Source: DATKSS01 sp035533335
GTDB taxonomy: Bacteria > Chloroflexota > Dormibacteria > Dormibacterales > Dormibacteraceae
Direction of reading: 5' to 3'
Length of the DNA: 12,186 nucleotides
NCBI GenBank assembly: GCA_035533335.1
Contig: DATLUC010000127.1
Coordinates: forward strand, 1 to 12,186
The notes beneath the pieces are model-generated. The model saw only the letters and a program-made list of their open reading frames with translations. It ran no database searches and was not told the DNA's origin. Of the stretch, positions 1 through 5,468 are shown piece after piece; positions within the stretch are counted from its first letter, which is position 1; each line of letters starts with the position of its first letter. The translations under genes were made by a program, and so were the position numbers.

Positions 1-1
1 G

Positions 2-535
2 CTGTTCCTGTTCGCCACGCCCGCGTTCACGATCGGGGCGCTTGCGATCGTGACCAAGATCGGCTGGACGCCCAACGAGATCTACCTCAACTCGGTTTCC
101 AACCCGCAGGTGTACATGGGTTACGCCAAGGCGTCGGGTGCTGCCCTGCAAAACGTGATCAGCGTCGGCTACATCAAGGACCCGACCGACCCGCAGTGGG
201 CTAGTGACGCAGGTATGCAGCTTTACAAGACGGTGATCGCGAACTGCACCACTTGCAACGTCAACGACGGCTTCAACATCTACGGGGTGGCCGTCGCCTA
301 CACCATGGTCGACGTCCTGACCCGGGCCGGCTCGGACATGACCCGCGCCAACGTCATGAACATCGCCGGCAACCAGCTCAACGAGACCAACAATCCCTTC
401 CTGCTTCCGGGGGTCGTGGTCAAGACGACCTCCAACGACCACTTCCCCATCACCCAGGAGCAGGTGATCACCTGGAACGGCACCGGCTGGAGCCTGCAGG
501 GCGGCCTCATCGACGAGAGGGGCACGATCAAGTAG
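2..535 (+). CDS. ABC transporter substrate-binding protein, branched-chain amino-acid type (3' part)
   Basis: The reading frame is open from the window edge to TAG at 533-535, so this is the C-terminal 177 residues of a longer protein; the GTG at 50 is only an internal valine. The visible part matches the second lobe of periplasmic-binding-protein type 1 (Peripla_BP_6/LivJ-like) receptors. It has a segment like GYIKDPTDPQW, an alpha/beta region ending in a VANVMN-like helix (here RANVMNIAG), and the typical closing block with LPGVVVKTTSNDHFPITQ followed by a short WNGTGW strand. Such proteins bind a small solute outside the membrane and hand it to an ABC permease. A CTTC pair at roughly residues 84-87 of the visible part could form a disulfide. 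No permease or ATPase gene follows, so they must lie upstream or elsewhere. The ligand cannot be told. Family assignment is good; specificity is unknown. Confidence 0.85.
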   Translation: MFLFATPAFTIGALAIVTKIGWTPNEIYLNSVSNPQVYMGYAKASGAALQNVISVGYIKDPTDPQWASDAGMQLYKTVIANCTTCNVNDGFNIYGVAVAYTMVDVLTRAGSDMTRANVMNIAGNQLNETNNPFLLPGVVVKTTSNDHFPITQEQVITWNGTGWSLQGGLIDERGTIK

Positions 536-555
536 TCAAGAAGTTCATCCAGGGC

Positions 556-1323
556 GTGCAGCCGTACTGGCTGCACGCCTACCTGCTCACTTACACACCG
601 ATCCTGCTGTTCGCGGACAGCAGGATCACCGCGCTCTGGCAGCAGTGGCTGCTGGGCGGGCTCACCTTTGGGGTGCTCTACTTGTGCGCGCTCAAAGCGC
701 CCAGGGAGCAGCGCTGGCAGGTGTGGACGTGCGTGGTGGTCGCCACCGGGTTCGAGATCTTCGGCTCGCTGATCTGGGGCGTCTACCGGTACCGGCTGCA
801 CAACCTGCCGCTGTTCGTGCCGCCCGGCCACGGCATGGTCTACCTGTTCGGCCTCATGGCCGCCAGGACTCCGGTCGTGCTCCGGTACGGCAAGCGGGTC
901 GCCTGCGCGGTCCTGGGCGGCGCCACGACGTGGGCGGTCCTGGGACTCACTCTGCTCCCGGTCGTCACCGGACGGGTCGACCTGCAAGGGGCGCTCTGCC
1001 TGCCCGTCTTCGCCTACTTCGTCCTGCGCTCGCCGCGGTGGGCTTTGTTCTCGGCGATCTTCATCGCCACCGCCGAGCTCGAGATCTTCGGCACCTCGTT
1101 TGGGAACTGGGCGTGGCTGCCGGTCGCGCCCTGGACCCACATCCCTTCGGGCAACCCGCCTTCGGTCATCGCCGGCGGCTACTGCGTGATCGACGCCTCG
1201 GTGCTGCTGGTCATGCGCGGCCTGGCCAGGTTCCGCGCTCAGCCCTTCAGCTCGACCGTGGCGCTGCCGACCGTGGTGCGCCGCCCCTCCGAGTCCTCGC
1301 CCCAGACCTCCAGCTCGACCTGA
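556..1323 (+). CDS. Polytopic membrane protein of unknown function
   Basis: I do not recognise a named family with confidence. From GTG at 556 the protein is 255 residues; the frame is open further upstream, but that stretch overlaps the previous gene and reads as its shadow. No ATG is available near the start and no clear Shine-Dalgarno is seen, so it is probably translated after the upstream stop, 20 nt away. It has about six to seven hydrophobic segments. Two halves look related: EIFGSLIWGVYRYR with PPGHGMVY at about residues 67-96, and EIFGTSFGNWAWLP with SGNPPSVIAGGY at about 176-209. Conserved-looking Trp, Tyr, His and Pro residues near membrane edges hint at an enzyme or binder of a lipid-like ligand, but that is inference. 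The C-terminal Ser/Thr-rich tail (about 235-255) is encoded opposite the 3' end of the convergent MaoC gene and may be a by-product of that overlap. Confidence 0.75.
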   Translation: MQPYWLHAYLLTYTPILLFADSRITALWQQWLLGGLTFGVLYLCALKAPREQRWQVWTCVVVATGFEIFGSLIWGVYRYRLHNLPLFVPPGHGMVYLFGLMAARTPVVLRYGKRVACAVLGGATTWAVLGLTLLPVVTGRVDLQGALCLPVFAYFVLRSPRWALFSAIFIATAELEIFGTSFGNWAWLPVAPWTHIPSGNPPSVIAGGYCVIDASVLLVMRGLARFRAQPFSSTVALPTVVRRPSESSPQTSSST

Positions 1324-1631
1324 TCTCCCTCGACCCGGACCACCCGGCCCCGGCAGCGGTAGGGGCGGCCGGGAAGGTCGATCCCGCGATAGCTCACCTC
1401 CAAGCTCTTCAAGGCGCCGCGGTCGCCGAGCCAGTCGGTCACCAGCTGACCGAGAAACGCCGCCTTCAGCAGCCCGTGCAGGATGACCCCGGGGAGCCCG
1501 ACGCCCTGCGCCAAGGCAGAGTCGTAGTGGATCTCGTAGAAGTCGCCCTGGGCGCCGGCGTACTGCACCAGCTGGCGCGTGGTCGGGTGCTTGATCAGCT
1601 CGGGCAGCTCCTGCCCCACCTCGAGCTTCAT
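1239..1631 (-). CDS. MaoC-like (R)-hydratase, catalytic hot-dog subunit
   Basis: This is a 130-residue single hot-dog protein. The hydratase-2 signature is visible as YAGAQGDFYEIHYD, with the expected catalytic Asp30 and His35, followed by the GVILHGLL segment that shapes the substrate pocket. Family members add water to trans-2-enoyl-CoA or enoyl-ACP, giving the (R)-3-hydroxyacyl product. The ATG lies inside ATGA shared with the stop of the upstream MaoC-like gene (1628-1631), which suggests translational coupling and a heteromeric enzyme. That arrangement recalls the actinobacterial ChsH1/ChsH2 and HadAB/HadBC pairs, where one subunit carries the Asp/His dyad and the other shapes the pocket. 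The stop at 1239 lies within the convergent membrane-protein gene. The acyl substrate is unknown; steroid side chain or branched fatty acyl are options by analogy only. Confidence 0.9.
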   Translation of the reverse strand: MKLEVGQELPELIKHPTTRQLVQYAGAQGDFYEIHYDSALAQGVGLPGVILHGLLKAAFLGQLVTDWLGDRGALKSLEVSYRGIDLPGRPYRCRGRVVRVEGDQVELEVWGEDSEGRRTTVGSATVELKG

Positions 1632-2050
1632 CTGCGGATCGCCGTCCCTCTCAGCCTGGCTACCAGGACTTTGTCCTGGTTGACGTAGTCGGTCTCGAAG
1701 ACGATGAAGAGCAGGTTGCCGCTCGAGCCGGACTTCTCGTAGACCTCGGCGACGCGGCCGGTGGCGGTGATGCGGTCGCCGATCCGCACCGGCGCGAAGT
1801 AGTCGAACCGGTTGCCGCCGTTGAGCCACCCCTTGCCATACTCCTCCGCCTCCGCCAGGTGCAGGGATGCCGGCGCGAGCGCGACCAGAAACGTGGGCGG
1901 CGCCTCTTCGGCCCAGCGCGGGTTGGCATCCCCGATCGCCTCGGCAAAGCGCTTGACGTGCCCGGCTTCGACCACCGCCTGGGTGGGCGGCCCGGCGACC
2001 CCGATGCGGGCGCGCAGGCGCTCGACGACGGAGGCTGCGGAAGCGCTCAT
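1628..2050 (-). CDS. MaoC-like N-terminal (FAS1_DH-type) dehydratase partner subunit
   Basis: This is a 140-residue protein of the MaoC dehydratase N-terminal (FAS1 DH region) type. The central helix region (PRWAEEAPPTFLVALAP) is followed by GGNRFDYFAPVRIGDRI and a long beta region with ETDYVNQDKVLVARLRGT, which is the usual pattern of non-catalytic hot-dog partners. The GD-x(4)-H catalytic dyad of hydratases is absent, so it probably acts as the substrate-binding partner of the next gene's product. The ATG start at 2050 overlaps the acyl-CoA dehydrogenase stop as ATGA (2047-2050), and its own stop overlaps the next start in the same way. The frame is open upstream to about 2140, but that sequence lies within the dehydrogenase gene and does not extend the domain. 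Heterodimer formation is inferred from family knowledge. Confidence 0.88.
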   Translation of the reverse strand: MSASAASVVERLRARIGVAGPPTQAVVEAGHVKRFAEAIGDANPRWAEEAPPTFLVALAPASLHLAEAEEYGKGWLNGGNRFDYFAPVRIGDRITATGRVAEVYEKSGSSGNLLFIVFETDYVNQDKVLVARLRGTAIRR

Positions 2051-3216
2051 CGGCCGCGCGGCAGGCCGAGCACACGCTCGGCGATGATGTTGCGCTGGAT
2101 TTCCGAGGAGCCGGCATAGATCGTCTCCGCCTGGGCCCACATCCAGCCGAACTGCCAGCGGCCGCCCTCGATCGCAAAAGGCGAGTCGGGCGCCAGCGCC
2201 CCGTAAAGCCCCTCGACTTCCAGGGCGGTCTCCTGGAGGCGCTTGTCCATCTCGCTCCAGTAGAGCTTGGTCAGGCTTGCCTCGGGTCCCGGCGCCTTGC
2301 CGTGCTGAGCGCTGCTCAGGTTGCGCAGACCGATGAGCCGGAAGACGTGCGCCTCGATCTGGGCCTGCGCCACCCTCTGGCGGGTGCCGCGGTCTGAACC
2401 GGCGCCCCGCTCGCGGGCGAGCTGCGCCAGCTGGGCCACGGCCCGCTCGAAACGCGCCGCCTGCGCCAGGCCGCCGCGCTCGAAACCGAAGACCGTCATC
2501 GCGATCTTCCAGCCCGCGTCAGGCTCGCCGACGAGGTCGCGGTCCTCGACTTCGGCGCCGGACAGGAACACCTCGCAGAACTCGCCCCCGCCGGTCATCT
2601 GGCGGATCCGGCGCACCTCGACCCCCGGCTGGCGCATGTCGACCAGGAAGAAGCCGATGCCCCGGTGACCGCCCGCCGCGTCGGTCCGCGCGAGCAGGAA
2701 GCTCCGATCGGCGTAGTGAGCACCGCTCGACCAGGTCTTCTGGCCGCTGATCAGCCACCTGCCGTCCTTGCGCTCGGCTCGCGTGCGCAGGCCGGCGAGG
2801 TCGCTCCCCGCGTCAGGCTCGCTGAAGCCCTGGCAGAAGATCAGCTCACCGCTCAGGATCTTTTCGACATAGGCCTGCTTCTGCCAAGCCGAGCCGTGCA
2901 CGAGCAGCGTGGGGGCCAGCAGGCTCACGCCGAGCCGTCCGAGGATGATCGGCGCACCGGCCCTGGCCATCTCCTCCTGGTAGATCGCCTGCATCACGGG
3001 GGTCGCACCGCGCCCGCCCGCGTCCTGGGGCCAACCCAGCTTCAACCAGTCACCTTCGTAGAGGCGCCGCTGCCAATCGCGCTGGATCTCGGTCTCGTCG
3101 TCCTCGCGGTACCCGCCGACGCCTCCGTGGCGCCACTCGGCCGGCAGGTTGCCGTCCAGCCAGGCCCGGACCTCCTGCCGGAACGTTTCCTCCTCTGGGG
3201 TGAATCCGAGGTCCAC
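2047..3216 (-). CDS. Acyl-CoA dehydrogenase (FadE type)
   Basis: This is a 389-residue FAD enzyme that introduces the alpha,beta double bond into an acyl-CoA, the first step of beta-oxidation. The domain order is standard: helical N-terminal domain (about 5-120), middle beta domain with FSEPDAGSDLA at 131-141 and WLISGQKTWSSGA at 154-166, then the C-terminal helical bundle ending in IYAGSSEIQRNIIAERVLG. At the position of the MCAD catalytic Glu (YEG) this protein has Ala368 (YAG). Glu246, in the GFERGG segment, sits where isovaleryl-CoA dehydrogenase and actinobacterial FadE proteins carry their base, so it is the likely catalytic residue. The start is GTG at 3216; no strong ribosome site precedes it. 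It heads the operon with two MaoC proteins. FadE proteins often work as heterotetramers with a second dehydrogenase, but none is encoded nearby. The substrate is unknown. Confidence 0.93.
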   Translation of the reverse strand: MDLGFTPEEETFRQEVRAWLDGNLPAEWRHGGVGGYREDDETEIQRDWQRRLYEGDWLKLGWPQDAGGRGATPVMQAIYQEEMARAGAPIILGRLGVSLLAPTLLVHGSAWQKQAYVEKILSGELIFCQGFSEPDAGSDLAGLRTRAERKDGRWLISGQKTWSSGAHYADRSFLLARTDAAGGHRGIGFFLVDMRQPGVEVRRIRQMTGGGEFCEVFLSGAEVEDRDLVGEPDAGWKIAMTVFGFERGGLAQAARFERAVAQLAQLARERGAGSDRGTRQRVAQAQIEAHVFRLIGLRNLSSAQHGKAPGPEASLTKLYWSEMDKRLQETALEVEGLYGALAPDSPFAIEGGRWQFGWMWAQAETIYAGSSEIQRNIIAERVLGLPRGR

Positions 3217-3281
3217 GAGTCTGAGCTTAAAGCGTCCCGGGGCTGGTTACAGGAGGGCCAAAAGGGGCAAAGATAGAAGGG
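3217..3281. promoter_or_regulatory. Divergent intergenic region, probable promoters
   Basis: This 65-nt gap separates the divergent acyl-CoA dehydrogenase and zinc-ribbon genes and must hold at least their promoters. It is locally less GC-rich than its flanks and contains purine tracts on the + strand: aggaggg at 3251, aaagggg at 3261 and agaagg at 3275, the last directly before ATG 3282. No clean -35/-10 pair could be assigned in either direction, and no inverted operator was recognised. Confidence 0.35.
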
Positions 3282-3662
3282 ATGGCATCAGAAGTTCTTT
3301 GTGGAATCTGCGGCGCTTCTTTGGCCAACCCGTATGCGCCCTGCCCCAGCTGCGGCGCTCGGGCCTCTGGCGGTTACCGGGGGGCGGTCGCTTCAGGGCG
3401 CAAGAGCCCTGCGATCGCTGCGGCCCTGGCGATCATCCCTGGATGCGGTCACTTCTACCTCGGCCACAACAAGAAGGGGATCGCATACCTGCTCGGTGTC
3501 GGCGGCCTCCAGTTCTTCGGCCTCGACCTCGACCTGAGCGTGATCGGGCTCGCTCTCGGCGTGCCGATGGAGCTCGGCGGCGGCACGCTGTGGCTCTACA
3601 GCATCGTCGACGCGTACCGCACGGCCAAGCACATGGAGGCGAGCCCCGGCTTCAGCGGCTGA
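3282..3662 (+). CDS. Zinc-ribbon plus TM2-like small membrane protein
   Basis: This 126-residue protein starts with a CGIC...CPSC zinc ribbon (Cys7, Cys10, Cys21, Cys24) and has a basic linker at about 30-41. Two hydrophobic segments follow, the first running into IIPGCGHFYLGHNKKGIAYLLG. The GHFYLG...KG pattern is typical of TM2-domain-like and related small integral membrane proteins of bacteria. A further hydrophobic stretch around 85-110 ends in a WLYSIVDAYRTAK helix. The molecular role of such proteins is not established; the zinc ribbon is probably structural or a partner-binding module on the cytoplasmic side. The ATG has several upstream purine runs, but the nearest (agaagg) is only 1 nt away and the others are 13-24 nt away, so ribosome-site spacing is odd. 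It is monocistronic and ends 12 nt from the convergent AT-hook gene. Confidence 0.82.
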   Translation: MASEVLCGICGASLANPYAPCPSCGARASGGYRGAVASGRKSPAIAAALAIIPGCGHFYLGHNKKGIAYLLGVGGLQFFGLDLDLSVIGLALGVPMELGGGTLWLYSIVDAYRTAKHMEASPGFSG

Positions 3663-3674
3663 TCGGCCGTGGCG

Positions 3675-4040
3675 CTAGGAAGCCTTTCGCTTCTTCCTCG
3701 TGGTGGTCTTGCGCCGGCCGTTGGCAGGCGCGGCGGTCGAGCGCCGCTTCTTGGTGGTCCCGCCCAGCGCTCGCTGTACGCGCCGCGAGATCGTGCGCAG
3801 CCCGCGTTCGACCGTCGTGGAGGCCGACGCCGAGCCTCGCTCCGTCAGCTTGACTACCTGCCGCCTCAGCTTTCGGTTCTCCTTGATCAGCTCCGCGACC
3901 ATGTTGTTCAGCTGACCCACCAGCTCTCCGCCTTCCGCGCGCTTTCGCCGCGTCCGCGCGGTGGTCGTCGTTTTCGAACCAGGTGGCCTGCCGCGCCGTC
4001 GCGGCGCTTCCTGGCCCTGAGGTGTTTCGTCTGGCGACAT
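3675..4040 (-). CDS. AT-hook, coiled-coil, histone-like basic protein
   Basis: This is a 121-residue, strongly basic protein. Residues 14-23 read RRRGRPPGSK, a textbook AT-hook core (RGRP flanked by basic residues) that inserts into the minor groove of AT-rich DNA. Residues about 38-67 form a heptad-like Leu/Val/Ile helix (VGQLNNMVAELIKENRKLRR) expected to be a coiled coil. The tail from about 95 is rich in Lys, Arg, Thr and Ala (TTKKRR, RRKTTTRKKRKAS), like the tails of histone-H1-like bacterial proteins. These features suggest an oligomeric nucleoid-associated or regulatory DNA-binding protein; the role is inference. ATG 4040 has a good Shine-Dalgarno (AGGAGT, 4050-4045) and a promoter-like TATACT 45 nt upstream, so it seems separately transcribed from the upstream RVT_3 gene. 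Low complexity weakens any homology-based call, but start, ribosome site and AT-hook support a real gene. Confidence 0.82.
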   Translation of the reverse strand: MSPDETPQGQEAPRRRGRPPGSKTTTTARTRRKRAEGGELVGQLNNMVAELIKENRKLRRQVVKLTERGSASASTTVERGLRTISRRVQRALGGTTKKRRSTAAPANGRRKTTTRKKRKAS

Positions 4041-4044
4041 TTCG

Positions 4045-4050
4045 ACTCCT
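4045..4050 (-). promoter_or_regulatory. Ribosome binding site of the AT-hook gene
   Basis: AGGAGT on the - strand ends 4 nt before ATG 4040 (core GGAG 5 nt away). It is one of the few clear Shine-Dalgarno sites in the window and fixes the start of this small gene. Confidence 0.65.
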
Positions 4051-4084
4051 GGGACGTGCCCAAATCAACCGGGTTTTCCCCGGC

Positions 4085-4113
4085 AGTATATCGGCCTACC
4101 CTGGAATTCTTTT
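4085..4113 (-). promoter_or_regulatory. Candidate promoter of the AT-hook gene
   Basis: On the - strand a TATACT hexamer (4090-4085) lies 45 nt before ATG 4040 in the 81-nt gap after the RVT_3 gene. It is a near-consensus sigma-70 -10 box in an otherwise GC-rich genome. The -35 position (about 4113-4108) reads AAAAGA, which is poor. The gap also contains a small GC stem with an AAAA loop around 4069-4083, near the predicted transcript start. Confidence 0.4.
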
Positions 4114-4121
4114 GAGGCGGA

Positions 4122-4520
4122 TTACGCCGCGGCGAGCACCGGTTGTTTGGAAATGCTCTTGAGGCCCTCTCGCGCCAGCTCGTGCGCAGGATTGGCTTTA
4201 CGGCTCACATAACGAACCACGCGCCAACCGCGCCGGCATCGTTCACGAACTTCGTAGACCGCGATCCGAAAACTGTCGCTGGAAGGCACGCGGCTGCGGA
4301 CCACCGGCGCGCAGTCCGTGCGCACGATGACGCGGTGATAAGGCCAGCGGGCGGCGGCCAGATCCAGAGCGCCCGCGCAAACGTGCGCCTCCAGCTGCGC
4401 CGACCCACCCAGATGCGAAAAGCCGAACGACTCCGTATAGACCGCGCGACCCCTAACAAAAACGGCCAGGCCACATCCGGCCCGGCCGTTCTTATCGAGA
4501 GCGGCGTCCACGTAGATCAC
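4122..4520 (-). CDS. RNase H-fold protein, RVT_3 (reverse-transcriptase-like) family
   Basis: This is a single-domain RNase H-like protein of 132 residues. Beta-1 carries the first acidic residue (MIYVDAALDKNG, Asp5) and is followed by AGCGLAVFV. Glu44 (QLEAHVCAGALDLA) and Asp69 (VIVRTDCAPVV) are the second and third carboxylates. The C-terminal motif RKANPAHELARE matches the N..AH.LA pattern of RVT_3 proteins, in which His replaces the last Asp of classical RNase HI. Nuclease activity on RNA:DNA hybrids is therefore possible but not assured. Three starts are possible: GTG 4520 (GGGAG 6 nt upstream, chosen because it begins just before beta-1), TTG 4535 (GGGAGG 9 nt upstream) and GTG 4595 (no ribosome site). 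No reverse transcriptase, intron or transposase is nearby, so it is likely a stand-alone housekeeping or repair-type protein. It lies downstream of fabI on the same strand, separated by 162 nt. Confidence 0.78.
   Translation of the reverse strand: MIYVDAALDKNGRAGCGLAVFVRGRAVYTESFGFSHLGGSAQLEAHVCAGALDLAAARWPYHRVIVRTDCAPVVRSRVPSSDSFRIAVYEVRERCRRGWRVVRYVSRKANPAHELAREGLKSISKQPVLAAA
4461..4490 (-). terminator. Intrinsic-terminator-like hairpin inside the RVT_3 gene
   Basis: The arms 4461-4472 (aacggccaggcc) and 4479-4490 (ggcccggccgtt) pair over 12 bp around a 6-nt loop. In - strand RNA the single non-Watson-Crick position (4468/4483) is a G-U wobble, while in + strand RNA it is an A-C mismatch, so the hairpin is better in the - direction. 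The - strand transcript then continues UUUGUUAG, giving a five-U run with the stem end. It could end read-through from the fabI operon, about 190 nt after its stop, or attenuate the RVT_3 gene itself. It lies in codons about 11-20 of that gene, so ribosomes could mask it. Confidence 0.5.
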
Positions 4521-4640
4521 CAGGCACTCCCGCAAACTCAGTTCCCTCCCGTTCGGCGGTCGGCCTCGCCACGCGCCCCGGCAGTGGGGCCCCACGAGGT
4601 GCCGCCAGGATTTCAGAAGAGCCTAACACGATGTTGCGCG

Positions 4641-4679
4641 CTTGTCCCCACCTGTGCACAAGATGTGGGGTCAGGCACC
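4641..4679. repeat. Hairpin with DnaA-box-like sequences and a TGGGGTCAGGCACC motif
   Basis: CCCCAC (4646-4651) and GTGGGG (4665-4670) form an inverted repeat around the palindrome TGTGCACA (4653-4660 region). TTGTCCCCA (4642-4650) and the complement of TGTGCACAA, TTGTGCACA (4661-4653), resemble high-GC DnaA boxes (TTGTCCACA type) facing each other. The right arm continues into TGGGGTCAGGCACC, a string I associate from memory with dispersed repeats in other bacteria. It sits in the gap between fabI and the RVT_3 gene. It could be a fabI operon terminator stem (no U tract), a REP-like repeat or a binding site. Confidence 0.4.
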
Positions 4680-4682
4680 GAT

Positions 4683-5468
4683 CTACTCGGGAGGCAGCTC
4701 GGTTCCCATGGCGTGATAGCCGCCGTCGACGTGAACCAGCTCGCCCGTGGTCATGTCCAGGTAGTCCGACAGCAGCGCGCACACCGCGCGTCCCACTGGG
4801 GATCGGTCCTGCATGTTCCAGCCCAGCGGCGCGCGCTTTTCCCAAACCTCTTCGAAGTCTTTGAACCCGGGAATCCCGCTTGCCGCAAGCGTGGCGAGCG
4901 GGCCGGCGCAAACCGCGTTGACGCGGATCTTGTGGCGGCCCAGGTCGCGCGCTAGGTAACGCGTGACTGATTCGAGCGCGGCTTTTGACACGCCCATCCA
5001 GTCGTATTTCGGCCACGCGGTCGTTGAGTTGTCGAAATCGATTGTGACAAGTGATCCACCGTGCTCTTTCATTAACGGAAGAAATCCACGTGCCAGCTCT
5101 TTGAAAGAAAAAGCGCTCACCTGAAATGCGGTCGCCGCGCTTTCCCAGGGAGTGTTGAGAAAATTTCCGCCAAGCGCATCCGCGGGCGCGAATGCGACCG
5201 AATGAACGAGCCCGTCGATGCGGTCCCAACGCTTGCCGACCTCTTTCGCCGCTTCGGCTATGTCCGAGGTTTTGGTGACGTCCATCTCGAGGATTTCCGG
5301 CGCCGGGTTGAGCTTCTTGGCCGTCATCTGCGTGATGGTCATCATCCGGCCGAAGCTCGTCAGGAGCAGCTCGGCTCCGGCGCGCTGAGCCTCTTGCGCG
5401 ATCGCGTACCCGATCGACCGGCGATCGCTCATGCCGGCGATGAGGATCTTCTTGCCAGTGAGGATCAT
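4683..5468 (-). CDS. fabI: Enoyl-[acyl-carrier-protein] reductase (NADH), InhA/FabI type
   Basis: This 261-residue short-chain dehydrogenase-family enzyme reduces trans-2-enoyl-ACP with NADH, the last step of each fatty-acid elongation cycle. The cofactor loop is the FabI variant GMSDRRSIGYAIA (residues 12-24) rather than the common GxxxGxG. The active site shows Y155 and K162 spaced Y-x6-K in KYDWMGVSKAALES, and F145 in IDFDNS corresponds to Phe149 of mycobacterial InhA. The block CAGPLATLAASGI is the substrate-binding loop region, and the C-terminus closes with TTGELVHVDGGYHAMG. The FDNSTTAWPKYDWM stretch is closer to InhA than to E. coli FabI. ATG 5468 overlaps the sulfurtransferase stop as ATGA, so it is probably the last gene of the long operon and translationally coupled. 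It is a housekeeping enzyme in an otherwise respiratory and accessory gene run. Confidence 0.95.
   Translation of the reverse strand: MILTGKKILIAGMSDRRSIGYAIAQEAQRAGAELLLTSFGRMMTITQMTAKKLNPAPEILEMDVTKTSDIAEAAKEVGKRWDRIDGLVHSVAFAPADALGGNFLNTPWESAATAFQVSAFSFKELARGFLPLMKEHGGSLVTIDFDNSTTAWPKYDWMGVSKAALESVTRYLARDLGRHKIRVNAVCAGPLATLAASGIPGFKDFEEVWEKRAPLGWNMQDRSPVGRAVCALLSDYLDMTTGELVHVDGGYHAMGTELPPE

Noticed and set aside
645..1688. Long + strand open frame across the membrane-protein and MaoC region
   Set aside because: Low-complexity Arg/Gly/Ala translation; it overlaps supported genes on both strands and has no ribosome site.
3679..3693. GAAGC/GCTTC hairpin at the convergent gene ends as a bidirectional terminator
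   Set aside because: The stem is only 5 bp, has no U run and lies within the AT-hook coding end (Lys/Arg codons); too weak to call.
4069..4083. Small CCGGG/CCCGG stem in the AT-hook leader as a riboswitch or thermometer
   Set aside because: It is a 5-bp stem overlapping the predicted transcript start and does not cover the ribosome site; no wider structure was seen.
4122..4520. Retron, group II intron or other reverse-transcriptase system, suggested by the RVT_3 domain
   Set aside because: No reverse transcriptase motifs (YxDD), no structured non-coding RNA and no effector gene lie nearby; the protein is only an RNase H-like domain.
4143..4955. Long + strand open frame opposite the RVT_3 gene and the end of fabI
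   Set aside because: The product is Arg/Ala/His-rich without any domain, crosses an intergenic gap, and lies opposite two well-supported genes; it is a GC-rich shadow.
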